Assembly: GCF_030815975.1 (NCBI RefSeq)
Contig: NZ_JAUSXL010000001.1
Coordinates: 434,001 to 498,000 of the forward strand
From: Variovorax paradoxus
GTDB taxonomy: Bacteria > Pseudomonadota > Gammaproteobacteria > Burkholderiales > Burkholderiaceae_C
Direction: 5' to 3'
Length of the DNA stretch: 64,000 nucleotides
The notes under the pieces are model-generated. The model did not search any database. It saw only the letters and a program-made list of their open reading frames with translations, and was not told the origin of the DNA. Positions 1 to 8,582 of the stretch are shown here, in pieces. Within the stretch, counting starts at the first letter, position 1. Each line of letters opens with the position of its first letter. The position numbers and the translations under genes were made by a program.

Positions 1-352
1 TGCCGAAGTCGATCTCGCCCGTGCCCACCAGCGGAATGATCTGCGGCGCGGCGATCTTGCCGACGTACTCGGGGCGGGTGTTGGTGCCCTCGAAATAGCC
101 GAGCTCGTCGGCCAGGTAGATCAGGTCGAACGACGGGTTGTTCGGGTACTTGAACGCGACCTTGTCGCCGGTCTTCTTCACCACGGCCGGGCCGTTGGCC
201 GCGGCGGCCTTGCTGCCATCGCCGCGCGAGCAGCCCGCAAGCGCCAGGCCGCCGATGGCGGTGGCGGATGCGAGGGAGGCGAGGGTCTTGAGCGCCAGGC
301 GCCTCGAAGGCAAGGCGCTGGCAAGGCAAGAGGAGGGCGTCTCGATGGGCAT
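1..352 (-). CDS. ABC transporter substrate-binding lipoprotein, N-terminal part (C-terminus off the window)
   Basis: Only the first 117 residues are present because the gene runs off the left edge. The start ATG (350-352) opens a long leader with a twin-Arg-like S-R-R-L-A-L-K segment, a hydrophobic stretch and a lipobox-like L-A-L-A-G-C, so the product is probably an exported lipoprotein. The mature part contains a Y-L-A-D-E-L-G-Y-F-E segment typical of the SsuA/TauA/NitT group of periplasmic binding proteins. It lies divergent from msuE/sfnB at the edge of a sulfur-acquisition region, so an organosulfur ligand is likely, though the family also takes nitrate, taurine and thiamine precursors. 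The ATPase and permease would be expected to the left of the window. Confidence 0.8.
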   Translation of the reverse strand, partial: MPIETPSSCLASALPSRRLALKTLASLASATAIGGLALAGCSRGDGSKAAAANGPAVVKKTGDKVAFKYPNNPSFDLIYLADELGYFEGTNTRPEYVGKIAAPQIIPLVGTGEIDFG

Positions 353-531
353 GGCGGCGCGCTCCGGCGCGGGAGCGGTCTGGCTGGTTGGGAAGCGCCG
401 ATCCTAGGAAGCCTTGCCTGTCCCATCAACGAAGAAAACCGCACATGCATAGCTGAAATGCTTCTAGAGCCCGTGCGCAAAAAAGACCGCGCGGCCGGCA
501 CATTCATGGTCTGACTTTTTCTACTTTCACC

Positions 532-1110
532 ATGACCCAAAAACTCAAGATCGTCGCTGTCTCCGGCGGCCTGCAACGCCCCTCGCGCACGCTCGCGCTG
601 GTCGAGGAACTGCTGGAAGGCCTGACCGACGCCTGGCCCGCCGAAACACGCCTCATCGAACTCGGCCAGCTGGTGCCCAGGTTCGGCGGCGCGGTGCAGC
701 GCAGCCAGCTTCCGTCCGATGTCGAGCAGTCGCTCAAGGACGTCGAATCCGCCGACCTGCTGCTGGTGGCGAGCCCGATCTATCGTGGTTCCTACACCGG
801 GCTCTTCAAGCACTTCTTCGACTTCGTTCATCACGAATCGCTGATCGACGTGCCGGTGCTGCTTGCGGCCACGGGCGGCAGCGACCGCCACGCGCTGGCA
901 ATCGACCACCAGCTGCGTCCGCTGTTCAGCTTCTTCCAGGCCCACACGCTGCCGATCGGCGTCTATGCGACCGACAAGGAGTTCGAGAACTACCGCGTGA
1001 GCAGCGAGGCGCTGCGCGCACGCATTGCGTTGGCCGTCGAGCGGGCGCTGCCGGTGCTGCGCCAGCGCGCCAGCGGGCCGGTCGAGGTGCCCTCGCTGGC
1101 GCTGGCCTGA
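532..1110 (+). CDS. msuE: NADH-dependent FMN reductase MsuE
   Basis: This 192-residue flavodoxin-like reductase gives FMNH2 to two-component monooxygenases that desulfonate alkanesulfonates. The N-terminal V-A-V-S-G-G-L-Q-R-P-S-R-T (about residues 8-20) is the flavin phosphate loop typical of MsuE/SsuE, and A-S-P-I-Y-R-G-S-Y-T-G-L-F-K-H (about 82-96) is the second signature of the group. Length is normal for the family. It is the first gene of a plus-strand run (msuE, sfnB, sfnB, MetQ-like, monooxygenase) with only 10 bases to the next start, and the downstream FMN-dependent monooxygenase is its obvious partner. Expression would be expected under sulfate limitation, by analogy with pseudomonads; no clear SD or sigma-54 site was found upstream. 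Confidence 0.9.
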   Translation: MTQKLKIVAVSGGLQRPSRTLALVEELLEGLTDAWPAETRLIELGQLVPRFGGAVQRSQLPSDVEQSLKDVESADLLLVASPIYRGSYTGLFKHFFDFVHHESLIDVPVLLAATGGSDRHALAIDHQLRPLFSFFQAHTLPIGVYATDKEFENYRVSSEALRARIALAVERALPVLRQRASGPVEVPSLALA

Positions 1111-1120
1111 GCGCTCTCCG

Positions 1121-2362
1121 ATGGCTTCCGAACACCAAGGGGTCGCCGTGCCGCGCAAACCGCGCGACCCCGATCCCGCGCGCGTGCAGCGCATCCGCAG
1201 CGACGACGAAGCGCTGGCGGCAGCGCACCGCCTTGCCGCGCTGTTCGCACCCGGCGCTTCCGCGCGCGACCGCGAGCGGCGCCTGCCGTGGGACGAGCTC
1301 GATCTCTGGTCCGAGAGCGGGCTCGGCGGCATCACCGTGCCGCGCGCGCATGGCGGCGCCGATGTGTCCTATGCCACGCTGGCCGAGATCTTCGTGATCC
1401 TGTCGGCCGCCGACGGCTCGCTCGGCCAGATCCCGCAGAACCACTTCGGCGTGCTGGGCGTGCTCCGCGAGATCGGCACCGAGGCGCAAAAGGCCCGCTT
1501 CTACGCCGAGGTGCTCGCGGGCCGGCGCCTGGGCAATGCGGGGCCGGAGCGGCGATCGAAGACCATCGTGGAGGGCGCGACACGGCTGCGCCGCACGCCC
1601 CGGGGCCTGCGCCTGGACGGCGAGCGCTTCTATTCGACCGGTGCGCTCTTCGCCCACCGCGTGCCGGCGCGCGCGCTCGACGACCAGGGCCGCGCCGTGC
1701 AGGTGTGGGTACCGCGCGATGCGCCGGGGCTCACGGTGGTCGACGACTGGTCTTCCTTCGGCCAGCGCACCACCGCCAGCGGCACCGTGCGCTTCGAGGC
1801 CGTGCCGGTCGACGAGGCGGACGTGCTGCCGCTCTGGCAGCTGGCCGACCGGCCCGGCCTCTTCGGCCCGGGCTCGCAGCTGCTGCAGGCCGCCATCGAC
1901 CAGGGTATTGCGCAGGCGGCACTCGCCGAGGCGGTGGCCTTCGTGCGCGCGCATGCGCGGCCCTGGACCGATGCCGGCGTGGCCCGCGCCGCGGACGACC
2001 CCTACATCGTCCAGGAGGTGGGCCGCCTCGAGGTGGACCTGCATGCGGCGCACGAGGTGCTGCTGGAAAGCGGCCGCACGCTCGACGCCGTGGCGGCCCG
2101 GCCCGTCAGCGCCGAATCCAGCGCGCGCGCCTCGGTCGCCGTGGCCGAGGCCAAGGTGCTGACCACGCGCATCGCGCTCGATGCCACCGAGAAGCTGTTC
2201 GAGCTCGCCGGCTCCTCGGCCACGCGCGAAGCCCACAACCTGGGCCGGCATTGGCGCAACGCCCGCACGCACACCCTGCACGACCCGGTGCGATGGAAGG
2301 CGCACCTGATCGGCAACTACCTGCTCAACCACGTACTGCCGCCACGGCATTCCTGGAACTGA
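1121..2362 (+). CDS. sfnB: SfnB-family sulfur-acquisition flavoprotein (acyl-CoA dehydrogenase fold), copy 1
   Basis: The protein has 413 residues with the acyl-CoA dehydrogenase fold. SfnB proteins are induced on sulfones and sulfonates, and DszC-like relatives use FMNH2 and oxygen to oxidize sulfur. Signatures include S-L-G-Q-I-P-Q-N-H (about 105-113) and the C-terminal H-T-L-H-D-P-V-R-W-K. The next gene is a clear paralogue (415 residues). Compared with it, the segment after G-N-A is divergent here: G-P-E-R-R-S-K-T replaces L-A-E-I-G-H-K-D, which may change substrate or activity. The ATG was chosen because it sits just after the msuE stop and leaves a normal N-terminus; a longer frame exists upstream but overlaps msuE. 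Confidence 0.87.
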   Translation: MASEHQGVAVPRKPRDPDPARVQRIRSDDEALAAAHRLAALFAPGASARDRERRLPWDELDLWSESGLGGITVPRAHGGADVSYATLAEIFVILSAADGSLGQIPQNHFGVLGVLREIGTEAQKARFYAEVLAGRRLGNAGPERRSKTIVEGATRLRRTPRGLRLDGERFYSTGALFAHRVPARALDDQGRAVQVWVPRDAPGLTVVDDWSSFGQRTTASGTVRFEAVPVDEADVLPLWQLADRPGLFGPGSQLLQAAIDQGIAQAALAEAVAFVRAHARPWTDAGVARAADDPYIVQEVGRLEVDLHAAHEVLLESGRTLDAVAARPVSAESSARASVAVAEAKVLTTRIALDATEKLFELAGSSATREAHNLGRHWRNARTHTLHDPVRWKAHLIGNYLLNHVLPPRHSWN

Positions 2363-2365
2363 CCG

Positions 2366-3613
2366 ATGACGCTCACCGCTGTTCTTCCCGATCGCGCGTC
2401 GGAGGTGCCCGCGCCCATCCCTGCGCAGAAGCCGCTGCGCATCAGCGACGATGCCCAGGCGCTGGAAATCGCACGCGAGCTCGCCGCCGACTTCGCGCGC
2501 GACGCCGCAGCCCGCGACCGCGAACGGCGCCTGCCCTGGGCCGAGCTGGAGCGCTTCACGGCCAGCGGCCTCTGGGCGATCACCGTGCCGCGCGAGCACG
2601 GCGGCGCCGGCGTGTCGGCAGGCACGCTGGCGGAGGTGATCGCCATCATCTCGGCCGCGGATGGTTCGCTCGGGCAGATTCCGCAGAACCACTACTACGC
2701 GCTGGAGGTGTTGAGGGTAGGGGGGACCGAGGCCCAGAAAAGCTTCTTCTACCGCCGCGTGCTCGAAGGCGAGCGCTTCGGCAATGCGCTCGCGGAGATC
2801 GGCCACAAGGACTTCAAGCGCCGCACGCGCCTGCACGAGGAAGGCGGCAGCCTGCAGATCGACGGGCAGAAGTTCTACTGCACGGGTGCGCTGTTCGCGC
2901 ACTGGATTCCGACGCTGGTGGTGGCGCAGGAGGGCCCCCGAGAGGTGACCAAACTCGCATTCGTGCCGCGTCGCGCCCAAGGCGTGAGCATCGTGGACGA
3001 CTGGGACGGCTTCGGCCAGCGCGTAACGGGCAGCGGCTCGGTGCGCTTCGAAGGAGTGCAGATCGACCCGGCCTGGGTCATTCCCTTCCTGGCCTCCTTC
3101 GAACGGCCCACCACCATCGGCCCCTTCGCGCAGCTGCTGCATGCCGCCATCGACCTTGGCATCGGGCGCGGCGCCTTCGAAGCCACACTGCCCTTCGTGC
3201 GCGAGCGCGCGCGGCCATGGATCGATGCCGGCGTGGAACGCGCCAGCGAGGACCTGCTCGCGATCCAGCTGACCGGCGAAGTGGCGGTGCGCCTGCGCGC
3301 GGCCGAGGCCCTGCTGCGCCGCGCGGCCCGCTTCGTCGAGGCGGCCCAGCGCGCCCCCGACGAGCACAGCGTGGCCGCGGCCTCGATCGCGGTGGCCGAG
3401 GCCCGCGTGCTGAGCACCACCGCCTCGCTCGACGCCGGCAACCGCCTGTTCGAGCTGGCCGGCACTAGCGCCACGCTCGACGGCCTGGGGCTGGACCGCT
3501 TCTGGCGCAACGCGCGCACCCACACGCTGCACGACCCGGTGCGCTGGAAGTACCACCACATCGGCAACTACTACCTCAACGACCGGCTCCCGCCGCGCCA
3601 CGGCGCCCTGTGA
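2366..3613 (+). CDS. sfnB: SfnB-family sulfur-acquisition flavoprotein, copy 2
   Basis: This 415-residue acyl-CoA-dehydrogenase-fold flavoprotein begins 3 bases after copy 1 stops, so the two are translationally adjacent. It shares the S-L-G-Q-I-P-Q-N-H core, the L-P-W-A-E-L-E-R region and the end segment H-T-L-H-D-P-V-R-W-K, and retains the more usual L-A-E-I-G-H-K-D loop. Family knowledge supports an oxygen- and reduced-flavin-dependent oxidation of organosulfur compounds such as dimethylsulfone or sulfonates; the exact substrate cannot be read from sequence. Its stop overlaps a possible GTG start of the next gene. Tandem duplication with divergence suggests two related substrates or a heteromer. 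Confidence 0.88.
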   Translation: MTLTAVLPDRASEVPAPIPAQKPLRISDDAQALEIARELAADFARDAAARDRERRLPWAELERFTASGLWAITVPREHGGAGVSAGTLAEVIAIISAADGSLGQIPQNHYYALEVLRVGGTEAQKSFFYRRVLEGERFGNALAEIGHKDFKRRTRLHEEGGSLQIDGQKFYCTGALFAHWIPTLVVAQEGPREVTKLAFVPRRAQGVSIVDDWDGFGQRVTGSGSVRFEGVQIDPAWVIPFLASFERPTTIGPFAQLLHAAIDLGIGRGAFEATLPFVRERARPWIDAGVERASEDLLAIQLTGEVAVRLRAAEALLRRAARFVEAAQRAPDEHSVAAASIAVAEARVLSTTASLDAGNRLFELAGTSATLDGLGLDRFWRNARTHTLHDPVRWKYHHIGNYYLNDRLPPRHGAL

Positions 3614-3656
3614 GCACCGGCCTCTTGCCTCTTTCTTCCTTGTTCGTTTCTTCTTC

Positions 3657-3660
3657 GGAG
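3657..3660 (+). promoter_or_regulatory. Ribosome binding site that favours a TTG start
   Basis: GGAG lies 6 bases before TTG at 3667. The other in-frame candidate, GTG at 3610, overlaps the preceding stop codon in a GTGA junction but has no comparable SD and would add 19 residues before the Tat leader. Confidence 0.55.
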
Positions 3661-3666
3661 TTTCCC

Positions 3667-4527
3667 TTGAGCCGCTTCTCGTCGATTCCGGCCGCGTTGT
3701 CGCGCCGCCGCCTGCTGCAACTCACCTCGGCCGCGGCCGCTGCCGGCGCGGGCCTGCCGGCCTTTGCCACCCTGAAGGAGCAGCCCGGCACCACCAAGGT
3801 CCTGAAGGTGGGCGTGACGACCGGCCCGCACGAGCAGACCTTCGAGGTGGCCAGGCGCGTGGCCGAGCGCGACTACGGCCTGAAGATCCAGATCGTGCCC
3901 TTCACCGACTACAGCCGGCCCAATGCCGCGCTCGATGCCGGCGACCTGGACGCCAACAGCTTCCAGCACCGGCCCTTTCTTGCGGCGCAGGTGCGTTCGC
4001 GCGGCTACAGGATCGTCGGCTTCGGCCGCACCTGGATCGGCCCGATCGCAATCTATTCGCGCAAGTACAAGGCTTTCAAGGATCTGCCGGAGGGCGCCAG
4101 CATTGCCATTCCGAACGACCCGTCCAATGAAAGCAGGGTGCTGTTGCTGCTGCAGAAGGCCGGCGCCATCAAGCTCAAGAGCGGCATCGACCCCATCGCG
4201 GGCATCAACGCCACGCCGCGCGACATCACCGAGAACCCGCGGAAGTTTCGCTTCGTCGAGATCGAGGCCGCCCAGCTGCCGCGCACGCTCGACGACACCG
4301 ACGCCTCGGCCGTCAACGCCGACTATGCCAACAAGGCCGGCCTCAATCCGGCGCGCGACGGCATTCTGGTCGAGGACAAGGAAGGCCCCTACGCCTGCCT
4401 GATCGCGGTGCGTGAACAGGACAAGGAGCAGCCCTGGGTGCAGCAGCTGGTCAAGGCCTACCAGACCGACGAGGTGCGCGATTTCATCGTCAAGACCTTC
4501 GCGGGCGGCGTGCTGCCGGCGTTCTGA
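3667..4527 (+). CDS. MetQ/NlpA-family periplasmic binding protein with Tat-type leader
   Basis: From the TTG start the product has 286 residues. The leader S-R-R-R-L-L-Q-L-T-S-A followed by an Ala-rich hydrophobic stretch looks like a Tat signal; no lipobox cysteine is present, unlike classical MetQ. The mature part is recognisably NlpA-type: G-V-T-T-G-P-H-E-Q, an N-A-x-L-D-A-G-x-L-D-A-N-x-F-Q-H block (about residues 100-116), and A-I-P-N-D-P-S-N-E-S-R. The family binds methionine or related S-compounds for MetNI importers. No metN/metI is adjacent, so the protein is either an orphan or uses a remote transporter. Position between sfnB and a monooxygenase supports an organosulfur ligand. Confidence 0.83.
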   Translation: MSRFSSIPAALSRRRLLQLTSAAAAAGAGLPAFATLKEQPGTTKVLKVGVTTGPHEQTFEVARRVAERDYGLKIQIVPFTDYSRPNAALDAGDLDANSFQHRPFLAAQVRSRGYRIVGFGRTWIGPIAIYSRKYKAFKDLPEGASIAIPNDPSNESRVLLLLQKAGAIKLKSGIDPIAGINATPRDITENPRKFRFVEIEAAQLPRTLDDTDASAVNADYANKAGLNPARDGILVEDKEGPYACLIAVREQDKEQPWVQQLVKAYQTDEVRDFIVKTFAGGVLPAF

Positions 4528-4528
4528 C

Positions 4529-5902
4529 ATGGCGCAGAAGAAGAAGCAGATCCTGCTCAACGCGTTCAATATGAACTGCGTGGGCCACATCAACCACGGC
4601 CTGTGGACCCATCCGCGCGACCGCTCGCTCGAGTACAACACGCTCGAATACTGGACCGGCATGGCGCGCACTTTGGAACGCGGCCTCTTCGACGGCCTGT
4701 TCATCGCCGACATCGTGGGCGTTTACGACGTCTACCGGAACAACGTCGACGTGACGCTGCGCGAGTCGATCCAGCTGCCGGTGAACGATCCGCTGCTGCT
4801 GGTCTCGGCCATGGCGGCGGCAACGCGGCACCTGGGTTTCGGCGTCACGGTCAATCTCACCTACGAGCAGCCCTACCTGCTGGCGCGGCGCTTCTCGACG
4901 CTGGACCATCTCACGCGCGGACGCATCGGCTGGAACATCGTCACCGGCTATCTCGACAGCGCCGCGCGCGCGATGGGCCTGGCGGAACAGATCGCGCACG
5001 ACGAGCGCTACGAACGGGCCGACGAGTACCTGGAGGTGCTCTATAAGCTGTGGGAGGGGAGCTGGGAAGACGCGGCGGTGCGGCGCGACAAGGCCGCACG
5101 CGTCTTCGCGGACCCGGCCAGGGTGCACAAGGTGCGGCACCAGGGCCGCCACTACCAGGTCGAGGGCTACCATCTGGCCGAGCCCTCGCCGCAGCGCACG
5201 CCGGTGCTGTTCCAGGCCGGCAGTTCCGGCCGCGGCCAGCGCTTTGCCGCACGGCACGCGGAGTGCGTCTTCATCTCGCCGCCCAACAAGGATGCGGCGC
5301 GCAAGACCGTGCAGGCGCTGCGCGAGCAACTGGTGCGCGCCGGCCGCCGTCCCGACGACGTCAAGGTGTTCGTCGGTGCCGCGGTGGTGCCGGGCGCGAG
5401 CGCAAAGGAGGCGCAGGAGAAGTACGCGGACTATCGGCACTACGCGAGCCGCGAGGCGGGCCTGGCCCACTTCTCGGCCAGCACGGGCATCGACTACGCG
5501 CGCCACGGCCTGGACGAGCCGATCGACTACGGCAAGGCCAATGCCATCGAATCGGCCACCCGCACCGCCGAGCAGCTGGGCTGGACGCGCCGCAAGCTGC
5601 TCGAACTGTTCGAGCTCGGCGGGCGCTACCCGGCCATCGTCGGCGATGCCGCGCAGGTGGCGGACGAGCTGCAGTCGTGGATCGATGAAACCGGGGTCGA
5701 CGGCTTCAACCTGAGCCGCACCGTGGTGCCCGAGAGCTACGAGGATTTCGTCGACCTGGTCGTGCCCGAGCTGCAGAACCGCGGCGTCTACAAGACCGCC
5801 TATGCCGAAGGCAGCCTGCGCCGCAAATTGTTCGACGCTGGCGACCGGCTGCCCGCACGCCATGCAGCGGCGCAATTCCGGCATCGCGCCGGCGAAGCCT
5901 GA
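4529..5902 (+). CDS. NtaA/SnaA/DszA-family FMNH2-dependent monooxygenase
   Basis: The 457-residue product is a group C flavin monooxygenase of the luciferase superfamily. Signature segments are N-C-V-G-H-I-N-H-G-L-W near the start, A-R-R-F-S-T-L-D-H-L-T-x-G-R-x-G-W-N-I-V-T and P-V-L-F-Q-A-G-S-S-x-R-G. Relatives include nitrilotriacetate, dibenzothiophene-sulfone and dimethylsulfide monooxygenases, all needing FMNH2 from a partner reductase; msuE in the same operon can supply it. The ATG follows the preceding TGA by one base (TGACATG), so the frame extending upstream into the MetQ-like gene is not used. Its stop abuts the stop of the convergent gene. Substrate is uncertain, organosulfur being most likely from context. 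Confidence 0.88.
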   Translation: MAQKKKQILLNAFNMNCVGHINHGLWTHPRDRSLEYNTLEYWTGMARTLERGLFDGLFIADIVGVYDVYRNNVDVTLRESIQLPVNDPLLLVSAMAAATRHLGFGVTVNLTYEQPYLLARRFSTLDHLTRGRIGWNIVTGYLDSAARAMGLAEQIAHDERYERADEYLEVLYKLWEGSWEDAAVRRDKAARVFADPARVHKVRHQGRHYQVEGYHLAEPSPQRTPVLFQAGSSGRGQRFAARHAECVFISPPNKDAARKTVQALREQLVRAGRRPDDVKVFVGAAVVPGASAKEAQEKYADYRHYASREAGLAHFSASTGIDYARHGLDEPIDYGKANAIESATRTAEQLGWTRRKLLELFELGGRYPAIVGDAAQVADELQSWIDETGVDGFNLSRTVVPESYEDFVDLVVPELQNRGVYKTAYAEGSLRRKLFDAGDRLPARHAAAQFRHRAGEA

Positions 5903-7123
5903 TCAAGCTTCGCCGCGGGTCCCCACCGCCCAATAGAAAGTGGGCCGGGTCCCGTTGATCGCGTGGTCGCCGACCATGCGCGCCTTGTAGATCACCGGGT
6001 TGTGCGAGGCGAGAGTGCGCGCGTTGCGCCAGTGGCGATCCAGCCGCCGGTCTTCCTGCAGCGCCGAGGCGCCGCCGACGTCGAACAGGCGCGTGGCGGT
6101 GTTCAGCACGGCGTCGACGATGCCGACCTGCGCCTTGGCGGTGCGCAGCTCCACGTCGACGATCAGGCTTTCGGGAATGGCCTCGCCGCGCTGGCGCAGG
6201 CGGTCGATGTCGCCCAGTCCGCGGGCCACTGCGGCCACCGCCGCTGCCGCCGTGAAGGCTGCGCTGGAAAGCTGCCCCACCACCTGCTGGACCAGGGGAT
6301 CTTCGCGCGGCGTCGCGCCGCTGCCGTGGCTGTAGACGCGCTTGCGCGGCTGCACGAAGGCCACCGCGTCGCGCTCGATCGCGCGCGCGATGCCGGCCAG
6401 CGTGGCCAGGTGGGTGAGCTGGAAATGCGCCGTGAGCGGCGTCGGCCGGTCGCGGTCGTAGGACAGCACGTGGCCGGGCTCGACGGCGACACGGCGAAAG
6501 CGCGTGGTGCCCGACCCGGTCAGGCGCTGGCCGAAGCCGCGCCAGTCGTCGATGCGCTCCACACCGCGCGCCTGCGCAGGCACGAGCACCAGGACCCGCC
6601 CTTGCTTGCCCGGGTCGTCCGCGCGCTGTGCGGTCACGGGAATCCAGTCGGCGTAGAGGGTGCCGGTGCTGTAGTACTTGTCGCCGTCGAGCAGCCAGCC
6701 CTTGCCGTCGCGTGTGAGTTTGGTCTGCAGCGTGCCCACCTCGGCTTCGCCCAGTTCGGTGGTGGCATTGCCGAAGATCGCGCCATCGGCGGCGCGCCGC
6801 AGCCAGGGTGCATGCAGTTCGGGATCGATCTCGGCGTAGAGCCGCTCGATGAAACCGAAGTGGGCGCGCAGGATCTGCGGCAGGTTGGAATCGGCCGCGC
6901 CAAGCTCGATGAGCAGGTCGAACAACTGCTCGACCGAGGCGCCCAGGCCGCCATGGGCGAGCGGCACACGCAATGCGCCGAACTTCGCCTCGCGCAGCCA
7001 GCTGACGGCGTCGTAGGCCAATGCGCGCTCGTGCTCGCGTTGGGCGGCATGCTCGGCGATGCGGGCGAAGACGGGGCGGAAGCGCTCGGCGAGCTGCTCG
7101 TAGCTAGGGGGTTGTGCGGGCAT
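5903..7123 (-). CDS. DszC/SfnB-like acyl-CoA-dehydrogenase-fold monooxygenase
   Basis: From ATG at 7123 the product has 406 residues; an in-frame TTG at 7141 would add six, and neither has a good SD. The fold is that of acyl-CoA dehydrogenases, but the closest functional group is flavin-dependent monooxygenases of the DszC/SfnB kind: L-D-G-D-K-Y-Y-S-T-G-T-L-Y-A-D (about 148-162), W-R-G-F-G-Q-R-L-T-G-S-G-T, and a W-R-N-A-R-T motif near the end. It is the last gene of the minus-strand sulfur operon, 53 bases after the FMN monooxygenase. Its C-terminal N-P-V-I-Y-K differs from the D-P-V-R-W-K of the two plus-strand SfnB copies, so it is a separate branch. Confidence 0.85.
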   Translation of the reverse strand: MPAQPPSYEQLAERFRPVFARIAEHAAQREHERALAYDAVSWLREAKFGALRVPLAHGGLGASVEQLFDLLIELGAADSNLPQILRAHFGFIERLYAEIDPELHAPWLRRAADGAIFGNATTELGEAEVGTLQTKLTRDGKGWLLDGDKYYSTGTLYADWIPVTAQRADDPGKQGRVLVLVPAQARGVERIDDWRGFGQRLTGSGTTRFRRVAVEPGHVLSYDRDRPTPLTAHFQLTHLATLAGIARAIERDAVAFVQPRKRVYSHGSGATPREDPLVQQVVGQLSSAAFTAAAAVAAVARGLGDIDRLRQRGEAIPESLIVDVELRTAKAQVGIVDAVLNTATRLFDVGGASALQEDRRLDRHWRNARTLASHNPVIYKARMVGDHAINGTRPTFYWAVGTRGEA

Positions 7124-7176
7124 GAACGATGACGGATTCAAGGGAGGTGAGAAAGAGCGTCAGGCGTGGCACGCGG

Positions 7177-8541
7177 CTATGCAATGGCGACCGGATGCGC
7201 TTCGCGCGCCGCATGCGCGGGATGCACGGGCCTGCGCAGCCCCAGGTGCTCGCGCAGCGTGCGCCCTTCGTACTCGGTGCGGAACAGGCCGCGCCGCCGC
7301 AGCTCGGGCAGCACCAGTTCGATGAAGTCGTCCAGACCGCCCGGAAACCAAGGCGCCATGATGTTGAAGCCGTCCGCGCCGCCTTCCTCGAACCACTGCT
7401 GCAGCTGGTCGGCAATGCGGGCGGGCGTGCCCACCACCTGCTGGTGGCCGCGCGCGCCGGCAATGCGCAGGTAGAGATCGCGGATGCTGAGGTTTTCGCG
7501 CCGCGCCAGGTCCAGCAGCAGCCGCTGGCGGCTCTTGGGGCCGTTGGTCTCCGGCAGTTCGGGCACTGGTGCGTCGACCGGCAGGCCCGAGAAGTCGAAG
7601 CCTCCGATCACGCTCGACAGCAGCGACAGGCCGACCACCGGATGCACGAGTTCCTGCAGTTGCTCGAACTTCTCCTCGGCCTCTGCTTGCGTGCGGCCGA
7701 CCACGGGGAAGATGCCGGGCATGATCTTCACCTCGTCGGGGTGGCGGCCATGGCGCGGCAGCCGGCCCTTGATGTCGGCATAAAAGGCCTTCGCCTCGTC
7801 GAAGGTCTGGTGCGCGACGAAGATCACTTCGGCCGTGCGCGCGGCCAGGTCGCGGCCTGCTTCGGAGGCACCGGCCTGCACCACCACCGGCTTTCCCTGC
7901 GGCGAGCGCGCGACGTTGAGCGGGCCGCGCACCGAGAAATGCGTGCCCTTGTGGCCCAGGACGTGCAGCTTGTGCTCGTCGAAGTAGCGGCCGCTTTGCT
8001 TGTCGCGCACGAAGCTGTCGTCCTCCCAGCTGTCCCACAGGCCCGTGACCACGTCGTGGAACTCGGCCGCGCGCTCGTAGCGCAGCGCGTGCTCGAAATG
8101 CGCGTCGCGGTTGAAGTTCTGCGCCTCGCCGGTGCCGCTGGAGGTCACCAGGTTCCAGCCCGAGCGCCCGCCGCTGATCTGGTCGAGCGAAGCGAACTTG
8201 CGCGCCACGTTGAAGGGTTCATTGAAGCTCGTCGACACCGTGGCGATGAGCCCGATGCGCTCGGTCAATGCCGCGATGGCGGCCAGCAGCGTGAGCGGCT
8301 CGAAGTGGTCGGCACGCGCGGTGCGAGAGAGCGACGGCAGGTCGCTGTTGCGCACGCCCACGGAATCGGCCAGGAAGATGGCGTCGAACTTGGCCGCTTC
8401 CGCCTTTTGCGCAAGTTCGACGTAGTGGCGGAAGTTGCCCCCTGCATCGGCCTGCGCGCCCGGATGGCGCCAGGCCGCGATGTGGTGGCCGGTCTGCATG
8501 AGGAAGGCGCCAAGCTTGAACTGGCGCGTGGATGAAGCCAT
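7177..8541 (-). CDS. NtaA/DszA-family FMNH2-dependent monooxygenase, second copy
   Basis: The 454-residue product belongs to the nitrilotriacetate-monooxygenase component A family. Signatures are G-H-H-I-A-A-W-R-H-P (about 18-27), A-R-K-F-A-S-L-D-Q-I-S-G-G-R-S-G-W-N (about 112-129) and P-V-V-V-Q-A-G-A-S-E-A-G. It needs FMNH2 from a separate reductase; none lies in this operon, so MsuE from the facing operon is the likely donor. The ATG at 8541 was chosen over a much longer upstream frame that overlaps the ATPase gene. Downstream is a DszC-like flavoprotein; a DszA-type/DszC-type pair can carry out consecutive S-oxidation and C-S cleavage, which is an inference here. Confidence 0.87.
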   Translation of the reverse strand: MASSTRQFKLGAFLMQTGHHIAAWRHPGAQADAGGNFRHYVELAQKAEAAKFDAIFLADSVGVRNSDLPSLSRTARADHFEPLTLLAAIAALTERIGLIATVSTSFNEPFNVARKFASLDQISGGRSGWNLVTSSGTGEAQNFNRDAHFEHALRYERAAEFHDVVTGLWDSWEDDSFVRDKQSGRYFDEHKLHVLGHKGTHFSVRGPLNVARSPQGKPVVVQAGASEAGRDLAARTAEVIFVAHQTFDEAKAFYADIKGRLPRHGRHPDEVKIMPGIFPVVGRTQAEAEEKFEQLQELVHPVVGLSLLSSVIGGFDFSGLPVDAPVPELPETNGPKSRQRLLLDLARRENLSIRDLYLRIAGARGHQQVVGTPARIADQLQQWFEEGGADGFNIMAPWFPGGLDDFIELVLPELRRRGLFRTEYEGRTLREHLGLRRPVHPAHAAREAHPVAIA

Positions 8542-8582
8542 GGGTCGATTGCCTTGAAAAAGAGAGAAGGAGATTGCGGCGC

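Noticed and set aside
447..461. GCAT-AGCTGAA-ATGC in the divergent region before msuE as a CysB/SfnR-type operator
   Set aside because: Arms of four bases are too short and no sigma-54 or CysB consensus could be aligned with confidence.
178..3601. Very long minus-strand reading frames opposite msuE and sfnB
   Set aside because: They are antisense shadows in high-GC DNA, rich in Arg/Ala/Gly/His, while the plus-strand frames match MsuE and SfnB families.
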